Part shown: in pieces, positions 1 to 8,691 of the stretch | Layout of the letters: the number at the start of each line of letters is the position of its first letter | Numbering within the stretch: position 1 is the first letter of the stretch | Assembly (NCBI RefSeq): GCF_002531935.1 | Contig: NZ_NWSV01000019.1 | Location: 51,077-115,076, forward strand | DNA from: Rhizobium chutanense | GTDB taxonomy: Bacteria > Pseudomonadota > Alphaproteobacteria > Rhizobiales > Rhizobiaceae | Direction: 5' to 3' | DNA length: 64,000 nucleotides | Program-made: the position numbers and the translations under genes | Notes under the pieces: generated by a model | What the model was told of the DNA's origin: nothing | Database searches by the model: none | Seen by the model: the letters and a program-made list of their open reading frames with translations, nothing else

Positions 1-1
1 C

Positions 2-619
2 GAGCTCAAAGCCCGCAAGGCCGGCCACTGGCCGGTCGCCGGCGCCGACGAGGCCGGCCGCGGACCGCTGGCGGGACCTGTGGTTGCCGCCGCCGTCATC
101 CTGGATCCCAAGCGTATTCCCGAAGGCCTCAACGATTCCAAGCAGCTTTCGGCGCAACGGCGCGAGGAACTGTTCCTGCAGATCCTGGCGACCGCCACCG
201 TCTCCATCGCCTCCTCCAGCTCGACGCGCATCGACGAGACCGACATTCGCAAGGCGAGCCTCGACGCCATGCGCCGCGCCATCCGCAGCCTTGCCATTCC
301 GGCGAGCTACGTGCTGACCGATGGGCTGGATGTGCCGCCCGGCCTCGATTGCCCCGGACAGGCGGTGGTCAAGGGCGATGCCCGCTCGGTCTCGATCGCC
401 GCCGCCTCGATCGTCGCCAAGGTGACGCGCGACCGGATGATGGCGCGGGCGCACAACGTGTTTCCGGATTACGGCTTTGTCGCGCATATGGGCTACGGCA
501 CGGCGCAACACCGCGCCGGCATCGAAAAACACGGCCCCTGCCCCCTGCACCGGATGAGTTTCAGGCCGCTGCGGAAGGTCGAGGACGGTCCTGGGATGGA
601 TGAGTTGATTTCGGAGTAG
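2..619 (+). CDS. rnhB: Ribonuclease HII, 5' end outside window
   Basis: This enzyme cleaves the RNA strand of RNA-DNA hybrids and removes misincorporated ribonucleotides from DNA in the cytoplasm. The reading frame is already open at base 2 and no start is visible, so the N-terminus lies upstream. The visible part begins just before the family signature GADEAGRG (Asp and Glu codons at about 47-52), the first two metal-binding acids. A further Asp is seen in VLTDGLDVP and the fourth in VVKGDARS, followed by the conserved ASIVAKVTRD helix. Four acidic catalytic positions are therefore intact. The end MSFRPLRKVE is typical of the family. The stop is followed directly by a palindromic repeat region. 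Confidence 0.95.
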   Translation, partial: ELKARKAGHWPVAGADEAGRGPLAGPVVAAAVILDPKRIPEGLNDSKQLSAQRREELFLQILATATVSIASSSSTRIDETDIRKASLDAMRRAIRSLAIPASYVLTDGLDVPPGLDCPGQAVVKGDARSVSIAAASIVAKVTRDRMMARAHNVFPDYGFVAHMGYGTAQHRAGIEKHGPCPLHRMSFRPLRKVEDGPGMDELISE

Positions 620-666
620 CGGGGTTCACTCAGGCTGCCGGCAAAGTCGGCCGGACGCGGCTTGCT

Positions 667-842
667 CCCTCTTCTCCCCATCGGGGAGAAGGTGGCCCGT
701 AGGGTCGGATGAGGGGGCCACACGGCAGAACATTTGTTGTTCTCGTGCCGAGGAAAGCGAAGAGCAATGAATGCTGTGCCGTGTGGCCCCCTCATCGCCT
801 CGCTATTGCTCCGGCACTTCTCCCCGCCGGGGAGAAGAGACT
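667..842. repeat. Composite palindromic intergenic repeat
   Basis: A mosaic of inverted repeats between rnhB and atpF. Bases 709-727 and 777-795 are perfect 19-base complements that would close a large hairpin. On either side are short hairpins of the type CTTCTCCCC-n-GGGGAGAAG (about 670-692 and 818-839). The layout matches the RIME-like mosaic elements common between rhizobial genes. No ORF with rhizobial codon use was seen inside. Confidence 0.75.
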
Positions 843-916
843 CGTGGCAAAGCCGCGCCCAATGCCAGCAGAGCCTCGCCGCGAGACGGCTAAAACCAAT
901 ATTCGCCTAAAAACCA

Positions 917-939
917 AAGGCCGGGACATGCCCGGCCTT
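917..939 (-). terminator. Rho-independent terminator of the atp F0 operon
   Basis: A 9-bp GC-rich stem (AAGGCCGGG / CCCGGCCTT) with a 5-base loop lies 25 bases past the atpF stop. Read on the minus strand it is followed by a T-rich tract (TTGGTTTTTAGG), as expected for termination of the leftward operon. Confidence 0.75.
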
Positions 940-964
940 CGCTCTCATTCCATTCGAAAACAGC

Positions 965-1459
965 TCAGTTGAGCCGCGTCTTGACCTGGCCGATGGCATT
1001 GCCGAAGAGTTCGGACTGGACCTTGCCGTCCGCCTGCTTGGCGAGCACCGTTTCGGCGGCCGCGATTGCGAGATCGACGGCGGCGGAACGGACCGCCTTC
1101 ATCGCCTCGGCCTCGGCCTGCTTGATCTTCTGCTCAGAAAGCGCCGTGCGGTTGGCGACGAATTCTTCCGTCTTCTTCTTCGCCTCGGCGGTCAGCATTT
1201 GGGCTTCACGCTCGGCAGCGGCAACGATGTGGGCCGCTTCGGCTTCCGCTTCCTTGCGCTTGCGCTGGTATTCGGCGAGCAAGTGCTGGGCCTCTTCGCG
1301 CAGACGCTTGGCTTCGGCCAATTCGTTGCGGATCTGGTCGGCGCGGTCGTCGAGCGACCGTGCCATCATGCCCGGAACCTTCAGGTAAACGACCAGCGCC
1401 AGGAAGAGCACGAGGCCGACAAAGGCGAAGAAAGTGGCGTCAAGGTGAAAAATATCCAT
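965..1459 (-). CDS. atpF: F0 ATP synthase subunit b
   Basis: Subunit b forms, with b', the peripheral stalk that holds the F1 head against the membrane a subunit. The 164-residue product has one N-terminal membrane segment (about residues 8-26, FFAFVGLVLFLALVVYL). A long charged Ala/Glu/Lys-rich helix follows, from about residue 35 to the end, as in all b subunits. It is the last gene of the operon atpI-B-E-F2-F and starts 3 bases after the b' stop. The F1 genes are not in the window, consistent with the separate F0 and F1 operons known in alphaproteobacteria. A terminator follows at 917-939. Confidence 0.95.
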   Translation of the reverse strand: MDIFHLDATFFAFVGLVLFLALVVYLKVPGMMARSLDDRADQIRNELAEAKRLREEAQHLLAEYQRKRKEAEAEAAHIVAAAEREAQMLTAEAKKKTEEFVANRTALSEQKIKQAEAEAMKAVRSAAVDLAIAAAETVLAKQADGKVQSELFGNAIGQVKTRLN

Positions 1460-1462
1460 CGA

Positions 1463-2092
1463 TCAAGCCTCCTTCTTGGCGGCCGCGACGGCGGCGGCGA
1501 CATCTGCCTGAGCAGCGGTGCCGCCGATCAGCTGTTCGACGACGGCAGCCGCCGTTTCCTCGGCAATGGTGCCGACGTCGGCGAAGGCCTTCGCCTTGAT
1601 GTCGGCGATACGGACTTCAGCAGCCTTGATCTTTTCCGACAGGCTCGCCTCGACAGCGCGGCGATCCTCTTCGGCCTTGAGCTTGGCGGCGTCACGTGCG
1701 GCAGCGCCGATCGCATTCGACTTGGCGCGAGCAGCCGCCAGTTCACCTTCATAGGTCTGGACGGCAGCGTCGGCTTCCGCCTTCAGGCGGCCGGCTTCTT
1801 CCAGATCCTGGGAGAGGCGCGTGTGGCGCTGATCGAGGATAGCCCCGATGCGCGGCGCGATGACCTTTTGCATAAGGAGGTAGAAGACGCTGAACGTAAT
1901 CACCAGCCACAGCAGCTGGGATGCGTAGGTCGTCGAATCGAAAGGCGGGAACGGGCCGCGGGCGTGTTCGCCTTCGGCAACACCGGTCTCGGTATGGACC
2001 TCGCCTGCGGCCGGAGCGGCGTGCGCATCCGTGCCGGTCGCTGCCGCCGGTGCTTCTTCAGCGTAAGCCGGGGTCACAAAAAACATGCTCAC
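1463..2092 (-). CDS. atpF2: F0 ATP synthase subunit b'
   Basis: This is the second, diverged b-type stalk subunit of photosynthetic and alphaproteobacterial ATP synthases; it pairs with b. The 209-residue product has an Ala/Glu-rich N-terminal extension of about 55 residues, one membrane segment near residues 60-80 (SQLLWLVITFSVFYLLM), and then a long coiled-coil-like helix. The extended N-terminus looks partly like a secretion signal (TPAYAEEAPA), a feature often seen in rhizobial b' proteins. It lies between atpE and atpF. Some annotations name it atpG or atpX, so the symbol is a convention. Confidence 0.9.
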   Translation of the reverse strand: MSMFFVTPAYAEEAPAAATGTDAHAAPAAGEVHTETGVAEGEHARGPFPPFDSTTYASQLLWLVITFSVFYLLMQKVIAPRIGAILDQRHTRLSQDLEEAGRLKAEADAAVQTYEGELAAARAKSNAIGAAARDAAKLKAEEDRRAVEASLSEKIKAAEVRIADIKAKAFADVGTIAEETAAAVVEQLIGGTAAQADVAAAVAAAKKEA

Positions 2093-2163
2093 CTCCAGGT
2101 GGACTGCAAATGCAAAGGATCACGGCGTGCGATCGCAGGCCGTGATCCATCTATTCGCCGAGA

Positions 2164-2391
2164 TCAGACGGCGAAGAGGAGGAGGAGAGCAACGAGCAGC
2201 GAGAAGATGCCCAGAGCTTCCGTAACGGCGAAGCCGAATACCAGACGGCCGAACTGGCTGTCAGCGGCAGACGGATTGCGCAGAGCGCCGGAGAGGTAGC
2301 TGCCGAAGATGTTGCCGAGGCCGAGAGCCGTACCGGCCATACCAAAGCAAGCCAGGCCTGCACCGATGAACTTTGCTGCTTCCGCTTCCAT
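2164..2391 (-). CDS. atpE: F0 ATP synthase subunit c
   Basis: Subunit c forms the proton-driven rotor ring. The 75-residue protein is a helical hairpin: helix 1 (about residues 8-33) carries the Gly-rich packing face (AGLACFGMAGTALGLGNIFG), the polar loop follows (LRNPSA), and helix 2 contains the ion-binding Glu in VTEALGIFSLLVALLL (near residue 58). No sodium-type signature was noticed, so proton use is inferred. The gene follows atpB and is read in the same direction. Confidence 0.97.
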   Translation of the reverse strand: MEAEAAKFIGAGLACFGMAGTALGLGNIFGSYLSGALRNPSAADSQFGRLVFGFAVTEALGIFSLLVALLLLFAV

Positions 2392-2458
2392 GTTAAACTC
2401 CTTTGAAATGGTTGTTGCGGCGAATGACTGACGCCCTTTGACGTCGATGTCGTTATCC

Positions 2459-3211
2459 TTAGTGCCCGCCCGGATGGATCGCGTCGTTGAGGTACATGCA
2501 AGTCAGTACCGCAAAGACGTAAGCCTGGAGAAAGGCGACGAGGAACTCGAGACCGGTCAGGGCGACGGTCATGAGGAGGGGAAGAACGGCTCCGCCGACA
2601 CCGACTGTACCGAGAGCTCCAAGCGATACTACGAAGCCTGCGAACACCTTCAGCGTGATGTGACCGGCGAGCATGTTGGCAAAGAGACGAACGGAGAGCG
2701 AAATCGGGCGGGACAGGAAGGAAATGATTTCGATCACGATGACCAGCGGCAGCAGAATGCCCGGCACGCCCGAGGGCACGAAGACATTCAGGAAGTGGAA
2801 GCCGTGTTTATAGAAACCGTAGACGAGAACCGTGCCGATGACGAGGATCGCCAGCGCGAAGGTGACGATGATCTGGCTGGTGATCGTGAAGAAATACGGG
2901 AACATGCCCAGCAGGTTCGCCGTCAGCACGAACATGAAGAGCGAGAAGACCAGCGGGAAGAATTTCATTCCCTGCTTGCCCGCGCCTTCCTTCAGCATGT
3001 TGGCGATGAATTCATAGGACATTTCCGCGACCGACTGCGAACGGCCCGGCACGATGGCACGGTTCGAGGTCGCGAAATAGAGGAAGCCAGCGGCAACGGC
3101 AGCCGAAGCAGCCATGAAGAGCGATGCATTGGTGAACGAAAAATCAATTCCGCCGATTTCGATCGGCACAATCTTCTGGATCAGGAACTGATGAGTCGGA
3201 TCGTTAGACAC
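2459..3211 (-). CDS. atpB: F0 ATP synthase subunit a
   Basis: Subunit a is the membrane stator that conducts protons to the c ring. The 250-residue product is strongly hydrophobic with five to six membrane segments. It carries the essential Arg in SLSVRLFANMLAGH (near residue 177) and the C-terminal Gln helix LEFLVAFLQAYVFAVL. The length is normal for the family. It lies between atpI and atpE in the leftward F0 operon. Confidence 0.97.
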   Translation of the reverse strand: MSNDPTHQFLIQKIVPIEIGGIDFSFTNASLFMAASAAVAAGFLYFATSNRAIVPGRSQSVAEMSYEFIANMLKEGAGKQGMKFFPLVFSLFMFVLTANLLGMFPYFFTITSQIIVTFALAILVIGTVLVYGFYKHGFHFLNVFVPSGVPGILLPLVIVIEIISFLSRPISLSVRLFANMLAGHITLKVFAGFVVSLGALGTVGVGGAVLPLLMTVALTGLEFLVAFLQAYVFAVLTCMYLNDAIHPGGH

Positions 3212-3273
3212 CGCTTGTTCTCTCTCTTTGGCCCGCAGGACGCGGGGTCATTGCACTGGACCGGGACCGGTCC

Positions 3274-3606
3274 CTATTTCTTGTCGTCATCAAGGGGATG
3301 GGCCACCACCCCCGCAGAACGCAGCACGTTCAGAACGCCGGCACAGAATCCGAGAAGCAGAAGAACAATCAACCCCCAAGGCGCCGTGCCAACAAAACGG
3401 TCGAGAACATAGCCAAGAACGGCACCGACGATGATCGCGGCAATGAACTCGCTGGAAAGCTTCATCGCCTGGGCATAACCTTTGCGGCTTACCTCGGCTT
3501 GGGCCTCGCTTGCGCGTTCCACTCCCGCCTCTCTGCGCTTGGACGCGAGTTCCGCTTCCAGTTGCGCACGGCGCTTTTCAAGACTTTCCTCGCGGTCATC
3601 CGCCAT
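3274..3606 (-). CDS. atpI: ATP synthase protein I
   Basis: AtpI is a small membrane protein encoded first in many atp operons; known members assist c-ring assembly or magnesium uptake. The 110-residue product has a charged, Glu/Lys/Arg-rich N-terminus of about 45 residues (EESLEKRRAQLEAELASKRR), then two membrane helices (about 50-70 and 75-95: FIAAIIVGAVLGYVLDRFVG and WGLIVLLLLGFCAGVLNV). This two-helix topology fits the AtpI family. A promoter-like sequence lies about 105 bases upstream of the start. Confidence 0.9.
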   Translation of the reverse strand: MADDREESLEKRRAQLEAELASKRREAGVERASEAQAEVSRKGYAQAMKLSSEFIAAIIVGAVLGYVLDRFVGTAPWGLIVLLLLGFCAGVLNVLRSAGVVAHPLDDDKK

Positions 3607-3711
3607 GGATCTCTCCTCGCCTGCCCGTCGCCCGCACTCCCGCTACCCCGGTCATTCGGACCCCGGACGCGAAGGTTGAGACCCTTCCGGCCCGTTCTGA
3701 AGTCGCGCGCA

Positions 3712-3740
3712 ACATAGTTTTAGGGATTGGTATAGTCAAG
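3712..3740 (-). promoter_or_regulatory. Housekeeping promoter of the atp F0 operon
   Basis: On the minus strand CTTGAC (3740-3735) and CTATGT (3717-3712) are separated by exactly 17 bases. This closely matches the rhizobial sigma-70 consensus CTTGAC-N17-CTATAT. It sits upstream of atpI and points toward it. Transcription should start near 3705. Confidence 0.7.
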
Positions 3741-3878
3741 GCGTAGACAGCTTCTGTCCAGCCAGAAAATAATTCCGTCGAATCAATGAGATAAGCCGAT
3801 TTTTGGTCGATCGCTTAAATTCGATGGAAAGAATCCGCTTTTAAGCCCGGCAAATCGGCTTGCCGCGGCTGATTTATC

Positions 3879-5057
3879 TCAGCTCCAGCCGCCGCCATAG
3901 GTGCGATAGAAGACGTGAAGACCGATGCGGCCGACCTTTTCCATGGTCTTTGCCCATTTCGGCCTGACATAGACGGCATGGTAATGCGTCGCCGAGCCCA
4001 CCTGCGGCAACCAGATCTTGCCAGATGTCACTGCCATCGCCACATCGCGGGCCATCCGCCAATGATATTCCGAGTTCACCCTGTCCTTGATGCTGTCGCA
4101 GGCGAAGGAAAACTGGCAGCGGTTGCGCCAGTCCTCGTTCTGGTAGACGACGCCGCAGATGGTTTTCGGATAGGCAGGGTTGCGGACGCGGTTGAGGATG
4201 ACCTGGGCGACGGCCGCCTGGCCCTTCACCGATTCGCCACGCGCCTCGAAATAGATGCCGGAGGCAAGGCATTGCTGCTCGCCGGCGGAAAAGACGCTTG
4301 GCGGCAATATGCTTGCTGCCCAGGCGTGATCACGCGGGCCGATCTCCGGAACGAAGCGGCCGCTGTCCGGCTCGGTCAGGATCGAATCGAAGGGCGACTG
4401 GCGGGAATAGTCGGGTGCTGCCGGCCCATAGGCGGTGGCAAGCACATCGGCTTTGTTGCTGGTGACGAGGCTTGCGAGCATCGCCGGCACGCCCCTATCG
4501 GTCACGACAGGCTGCTTCTTATAGAAAGACGTGGCGATCTCGATTTCCTTGCCCTGGATCTTCGGCTTGACGAAGGCCGACCTGTCCTTGAGATCGAAGC
4601 TCGGGGTGAAGAGCATCTTCGTACGTTCGAGGATCGAGCCGGCGGAAAAATCCTTCGGCGGCTGCATCTTCTCGACGGCGACGACGCGGCCCTTCTTGGT
4701 GGAGCGGTTGACGCGATCCTCGTCCGGCGTATCCTCGTGGCCCTTGTCCTTGGCGGTAAAGGCAACCTTGCGGCCATCCGGCAGCATCATGCCGGCGCCT
4801 GATGAGATCGAACCCGTCGCCGCCGGATCGGCAAAGGCAAGTTCGGCCTGATGGATGGAGCCGGCCGGCGAATTGGTCAGCACCATGCGCCAGTTCTCCC
4901 CTTCCCGGTCGAGACCGGCAAGCATGGCGGCGAGATCGGCATGGGATGCGACGCTCGGAAAAATCAGCCAGCCGGCGAGCCCGAAGATAACAGGCGAGAC
5001 CCAGTTCTCGGGAAGAAGACGCAGCTTGCTACGGGAAGAGCTCTTTCGACGCAACAC
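3879..5057 (-). CDS. SleB-type cell wall hydrolase, membrane anchored
   Basis: The C-terminal third (about residues 265-385) is a Hydrolase_2/SleB domain: QQCLASGIYFEARGE with the catalytic-type Glu, AVAQVILNRVRNP, and the Cys pair region NRCQFSFACD, ending in THYHAVYVRPKW. Members cleave peptidoglycan. The first 40 residues hold a basic stretch and one membrane segment (NWVSPVIFGLAGWLIFPSVA), so the enzyme is probably anchored with its domain in the periplasm. The middle (about 60-250) is low-conservation and partly disordered. The 392-residue length is usual for rhizobial members. It stands alone between the atp operon and a repeat. In non-sporulating bacteria the role is wall remodelling. 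Confidence 0.88.
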   Translation of the reverse strand: MLRRKSSSRSKLRLLPENWVSPVIFGLAGWLIFPSVASHADLAAMLAGLDREGENWRMVLTNSPAGSIHQAELAFADPAATGSISSGAGMMLPDGRKVAFTAKDKGHEDTPDEDRVNRSTKKGRVVAVEKMQPPKDFSAGSILERTKMLFTPSFDLKDRSAFVKPKIQGKEIEIATSFYKKQPVVTDRGVPAMLASLVTSNKADVLATAYGPAAPDYSRQSPFDSILTEPDSGRFVPEIGPRDHAWAASILPPSVFSAGEQQCLASGIYFEARGESVKGQAAVAQVILNRVRNPAYPKTICGVVYQNEDWRNRCQFSFACDSIKDRVNSEYHWRMARDVAMAVTSGKIWLPQVGSATHYHAVYVRPKWAKTMEKVGRIGLHVFYRTYGGGWS

Positions 5058-5180
5058 GAACTCCGGGCATGGGACGCGGGAACATGTCCCTATAAATCCC
5101 GCATTAACCTTGATGTCTGGTTAACGGGGCGTGCCGGAATGTGACCATGCGAATGTTTGGATGTTCTCATGTGTTGTAAA

Positions 5181-5325
5181 AGTCCCCTCCCCAACCCCTC
5201 CCCACAAGGGGGAGGGACTAATCCGGAGCGCCCGCCTCGTTCCACTCGAAACGTCGCAGATAGGGAAAACCGGTGCGGCAGGTTAAGCCCCTCCCCTTGT
5301 GGGGAGGGGTTTGGGGCGGGGTCTT
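5181..5325. repeat. RIME-like inverted-repeat element, copy A
   Basis: A roughly 145-base element with outer complementary ends of the form CCCCTCCCCACAAGGGG and CCCCTTGTGGGGAGGGG and a unique core (about 5220-5284) that contains CGTCGCAGAT. It lies 11 bases beyond the kup stop codon. Three related copies are at 34671-34815, 48317-48474 and 63794-63928. It encodes nothing and resembles RIME-type rhizobial intergenic elements; each half can fold into a hairpin that might act as a transcription terminator. Confidence 0.85.
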
Positions 5326-5336
5326 CACCCCACCCG

Positions 5337-7235
5337 TCAAATAATGACGTGCGATCCCAGTTCCACCACGCGGTTGGCCGGCAGGCGGAAGTAGTCGGAA
5401 GGGTTGGCGGCGGCGTTGGCAAGCGCGATATAGAGCCGGTCCTGCCAGTAGGGCATGCCCGACTTGGCGTCCGGCACCAGCTTGCGGCGGCCGAGATAGA
5501 AGGAGGTCGACATGATGTCGAACTTCAGTCCGGTCTTGCGCAGCGTCGCCAGCGCCTGTGAGACGTTCTGCGATTCCATGAAGCCGAACAGCAGTTCGAC
5601 GCGCGAGAAACGCTCGGAAATCTGCTCGACCTTGTAACGGTCCTGGCTCGGCACACGCGGCTTGTTGACGGTACGGATCGTCAGGATGACGTTGCGGTCG
5701 TGCAGCACGTGATTGTGCTTGAGATTGTGCAGCAGGGCGGCGGGTGCGGATTCCGGATCGCTGGTCAGGAAGATCGCGGTGCCGGGAACCTGGGCCGGCG
5801 AATGTTCGCTCTTGCGCTCGATCGAGCTGACGAAGGAGGCGAGCGGAATATCGGTGTGGCGGGTCTTTTCCATCAGGATCGCGGTGCCGCGGCGCCAGGT
5901 CCACATGATGACGGTAAAGGCCGTGGCGATCAGGATCGGGATATAGCCGCCGTCGTGGATCTTCAAAAGATTGGCGCCGAGGAAGATCAATTCGAGTATG
6001 ACCAGCGGCGCCAGCGCGATCACCGCAACCGGCAGCGACCAGTTCCAACGGGCGCGAACGAATTCGAAGGCCATGATCGAGGTGACGACCATGGCGCCGG
6101 TGACGGAGATGCCATAGGCGGTCGCCAGCGCGTCCGAGGTCTTGAAACTCAGGACCAGGAATATGACCCCGATGAACAGCACGGCATTGACCGAGGGCAC
6201 GAAGATCTGCCCGGTATTGGTTTCCGAGGTGAAGAGGATTTCCATGCGCGGCAGGAAGCCAAGGTTGATGCCCTGGCGCACCATCGAGAAAGCGCCTGTT
6301 ATAACAGCCTGGCTGGCGATGATCGTCGCCGCGGTCGCCAGGATGACGACCGGCAGCAGCGCCCATTGCGGATACATCAGGTAGAAGGGATCCGACATCG
6401 TCTCCGGCTTGCCGAGCACGAGTGCGCCCTGCCCGAGATAGTTCAGCGTCAGCGACGGGAAGACCAGCAGGAACCAGGCCCACTGGATCGGGCGACGGCC
6501 GAAATGGCCGAGATCGGCATAAAGCGCCTCCGCACCCGTCACCGTCAGGAAGACGGCGCCGAGCACGACGACGCCGTAGAAGCCCTCATGCAGCAGGAAG
6601 CTGACGGCATAATAGGGATTGAAGGCGGCAAGGATGCCGAAATCGTCCGAGATATGCGAAATGCCGGCGGCGGCCATGACGAGGAACCAGACGGCAGTGA
6701 TCGGGCCGAAGAATTTGGCGACGGCGCCGGTGCCGCGCGATTGTACGACGAAGAGCAGCGCCAGGATCACCACCGAGATCGGCACGATATATTCCGAGAG
6801 CCTGGGCGTGACGAGCTTCAGGCCTTCGACCGCCGACAGCACCGACAGCGCCGGCGTGATCATCGCGTCGCCGAGGAAAAGCGCAGCCCCCAAAAGGCCG
6901 AGCAGCATCAGGATGGCGGTATGGCCGTTGGCAGTCTTCATCAGAAGAGCCAGCAGCGACAGCGTGCCGCCCTCGCCCTCGTTGTCGGCGCGCAGCAGGA
7001 AGAGCACATATTTGATGGTGACGATGATCGTCAGCGCCCAGATCATCAGCGAGATCAGGCTTATGACCTCGAAACGGGTGAGCCCGTCATGGGCCACCGG
7101 CTTCAACGCCTCGCGAAAGGCGTAGAGCGGGCTGGTACCGATATCGCCGTAAACGACGCCGATGGAACCCAGCGTCAGATAAAACAGCTTTTTCGGCGTC
7201 ATCTGGGATTCGTTCGGATGGCTTTCTGCGGACAT
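5337..7235 (-). CDS. kup: Potassium uptake protein Kup
   Basis: This is a KUP/HAK/KT-type potassium-proton symporter of the inner membrane. The 632-residue product begins with the family N-terminus LTLGSIGVVYGDIGTSPLYA (first membrane segment). About 12 membrane segments run to about residue 440, followed by a roughly 190-residue cytoplasmic C-terminal domain containing HNHVLHDRNVILTI. Conserved blocks GDAMITPALSVLSAVEGL and QGALVLGKP are present. corA lies 18 bases upstream and is read in the same direction, so the two are probably co-transcribed. The gene ends at RIME copy A. Confidence 0.95.
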   Translation of the reverse strand: MSAESHPNESQMTPKKLFYLTLGSIGVVYGDIGTSPLYAFREALKPVAHDGLTRFEVISLISLMIWALTIIVTIKYVLFLLRADNEGEGGTLSLLALLMKTANGHTAILMLLGLLGAALFLGDAMITPALSVLSAVEGLKLVTPRLSEYIVPISVVILALLFVVQSRGTGAVAKFFGPITAVWFLVMAAAGISHISDDFGILAAFNPYYAVSFLLHEGFYGVVVLGAVFLTVTGAEALYADLGHFGRRPIQWAWFLLVFPSLTLNYLGQGALVLGKPETMSDPFYLMYPQWALLPVVILATAATIIASQAVITGAFSMVRQGINLGFLPRMEILFTSETNTGQIFVPSVNAVLFIGVIFLVLSFKTSDALATAYGISVTGAMVVTSIMAFEFVRARWNWSLPVAVIALAPLVILELIFLGANLLKIHDGGYIPILIATAFTVIMWTWRRGTAILMEKTRHTDIPLASFVSSIERKSEHSPAQVPGTAIFLTSDPESAPAALLHNLKHNHVLHDRNVILTIRTVNKPRVPSQDRYKVEQISERFSRVELLFGFMESQNVSQALATLRKTGLKFDIMSTSFYLGRRKLVPDAKSGMPYWQDRLYIALANAAANPSDYFRLPANRVVELGSHVII

Positions 7236-7253
7236 GAAGTTGCAACAGGCTCC

Positions 7254-8246
7254 TCAGAGCCAGCCTTTCCAGCGGAAAAAGAAAAAGGGGATGACGGCTG
7301 AGATCACCATCAGGGCCAGCGAATAGGGATAACCCGCCGCCCAGGTCAGTTCCGGCATGACCTGAAAATTCATACCATAGATGGAGGCGACCAGTGTCGG
7401 CGGCAGGAACACCACCGAGGCGATCGAGAAAATCTTGATGATCGAGTTCTGCTCGATGTTGATCAGACCGAGCGAAGCATCGAGCAGGAAGGTGATGTTG
7501 CCGGCGACGAAGGCGGCATGCTCCGACAGCGACTGGATATCGCGCGACACGGTGCGGCAGAGATCCTTCGCCTCACGGTCCTGCTGGATCGCCGGGGTCG
7601 TGTGAAAGAAGGTCAGCAGGCGGGAAAGCGAACCGAGGCTGTCGCGCAGCTTGCTGATCATCCGGTGATGGCCGGCGATATCCCTCAGCTTCTCCTCGAG
7701 ATAGTTCGAAGGCTTGCGCACCTTCTTTGCCCGCTCGCCGAAGACATGCATCGACAGGATGTCGATGCGCGAGACGGATATTTCGAGGATCTCGGCGGTG
7801 CGGTCGACGATCGTCTCCAGCAGCTTGGAAAGAAGGGCAGCGCCGCTGCGCCAGCTTTCCGGTAGCCGGTGAAGGGCGGCGATGAACAGCGCAAAGGATT
7901 TGGGATGGGCGTAGCGGATGGTGACCAGCCGGTTTCCGGCCAGGATGAAGGCGACATCGGTCAGCGTCGGCGCATCGGTTTCGGCCTTCCACAGCAGCGA
8001 TGCGGTCATGAAGACGGCGTCGTTTTCGACGTAGAGACGGGCTGATGGTTCGATGTCCTTGAGGTCGTCACGGGTCGGAACCTCGATGCCGAGGACCTTC
8101 TCGACATAGAGCTCCTCGTCGCGGGTCGGCTCGATCATGTCGATCCACACCGCATCCTCGGGAAAGGATGCGGGATGCGACAGGTCGCGAATCTCGACCG
8201 ACTTGCAATCGGAACAGTAGGCGGTGATCACCGGCAGCCTTTCCAT
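7254..8246 (-). CDS. corA: CorA-family magnesium/divalent cation transporter
   Basis: CorA channels form pentamers that admit Mg2+ (also Co2+, Ni2+) across the inner membrane. The 330-residue product has a large cytoplasmic N-terminal domain (about 1-265) and two C-terminal membrane helices. The signature YGMNF sits at about residues 290-294, at the end of the first helix, and the basic end FFFFRWKGWL follows the second helix. The start MERLPVITAY is the first ATG of the frame. kup follows 18 bases downstream, which suggests a shared transcript. Confidence 0.92.
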   Translation of the reverse strand: MERLPVITAYCSDCKSVEIRDLSHPASFPEDAVWIDMIEPTRDEELYVEKVLGIEVPTRDDLKDIEPSARLYVENDAVFMTASLLWKAETDAPTLTDVAFILAGNRLVTIRYAHPKSFALFIAALHRLPESWRSGAALLSKLLETIVDRTAEILEISVSRIDILSMHVFGERAKKVRKPSNYLEEKLRDIAGHHRMISKLRDSLGSLSRLLTFFHTTPAIQQDREAKDLCRTVSRDIQSLSEHAAFVAGNITFLLDASLGLINIEQNSIIKIFSIASVVFLPPTLVASIYGMNFQVMPELTWAAGYPYSLALMVISAVIPFFFFRWKGWL

Positions 8247-8691
8247 GCGGCCGCCAGCGCGGCGCCGCGAGGGTCGCTCGTTCCCAGTCCAAACCGAAGC
8301 GGATCAAAAAAGTTCATATCACTCCGGCCGCATCCAACCTCAAAGGCCGGCATGCACATCGTGCTCCACCGCATCGCAGCGACCAATCCTTCGATCGACA
8401 AGACAACTCCGAACTTGCAGGCGAGCCGAAATCTTCCACACGAAGACGACCGTCATTGAGCAGCTGCAGCAAACGCCATCATGGCGCCGGGGCATATGAA
8501 GCAAAGCCGTGAAATAATCAAGACATCTTCCGTGAAGCGCGGCTTTTCACCACGTTTCCCCCACAATTTGGGGTATCCGCCGCGGTGATTCGCAGTCTGG
8601 CGCGTTTCATGCATGTCGCCCCGAGCCGCTCCACACTTCCGGGCGGCATGGGTGCTTGCCTAGATGCATGTTGTTGTCCCGGTGACAAGCA
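8247..8691. other. Intergenic region upstream of corA, nothing recognised
   Basis: About 445 bases without a convincing gene. Open frames here lack rhizobial codon bias and credible starts. A short imperfect palindrome (CCCCACAATTTGGGG, near 8560-8574) is visible. No metal-sensing leader was recognised, but it is the obvious place to look for control of corA. Confidence 0.4.

Noticed and set aside
5100..5130. TTAA pairs upstream of the cell wall hydrolase as a CtrA site
   Set aside because: The two TTAA are 13 bases apart rather than the 7 of the CtrA consensus.
5700..7301. 533-codon open frame antisense to kup
   Set aside because: Low-complexity Arg/Asp/Gln-rich translation typical of antisense frames in high-GC DNA.
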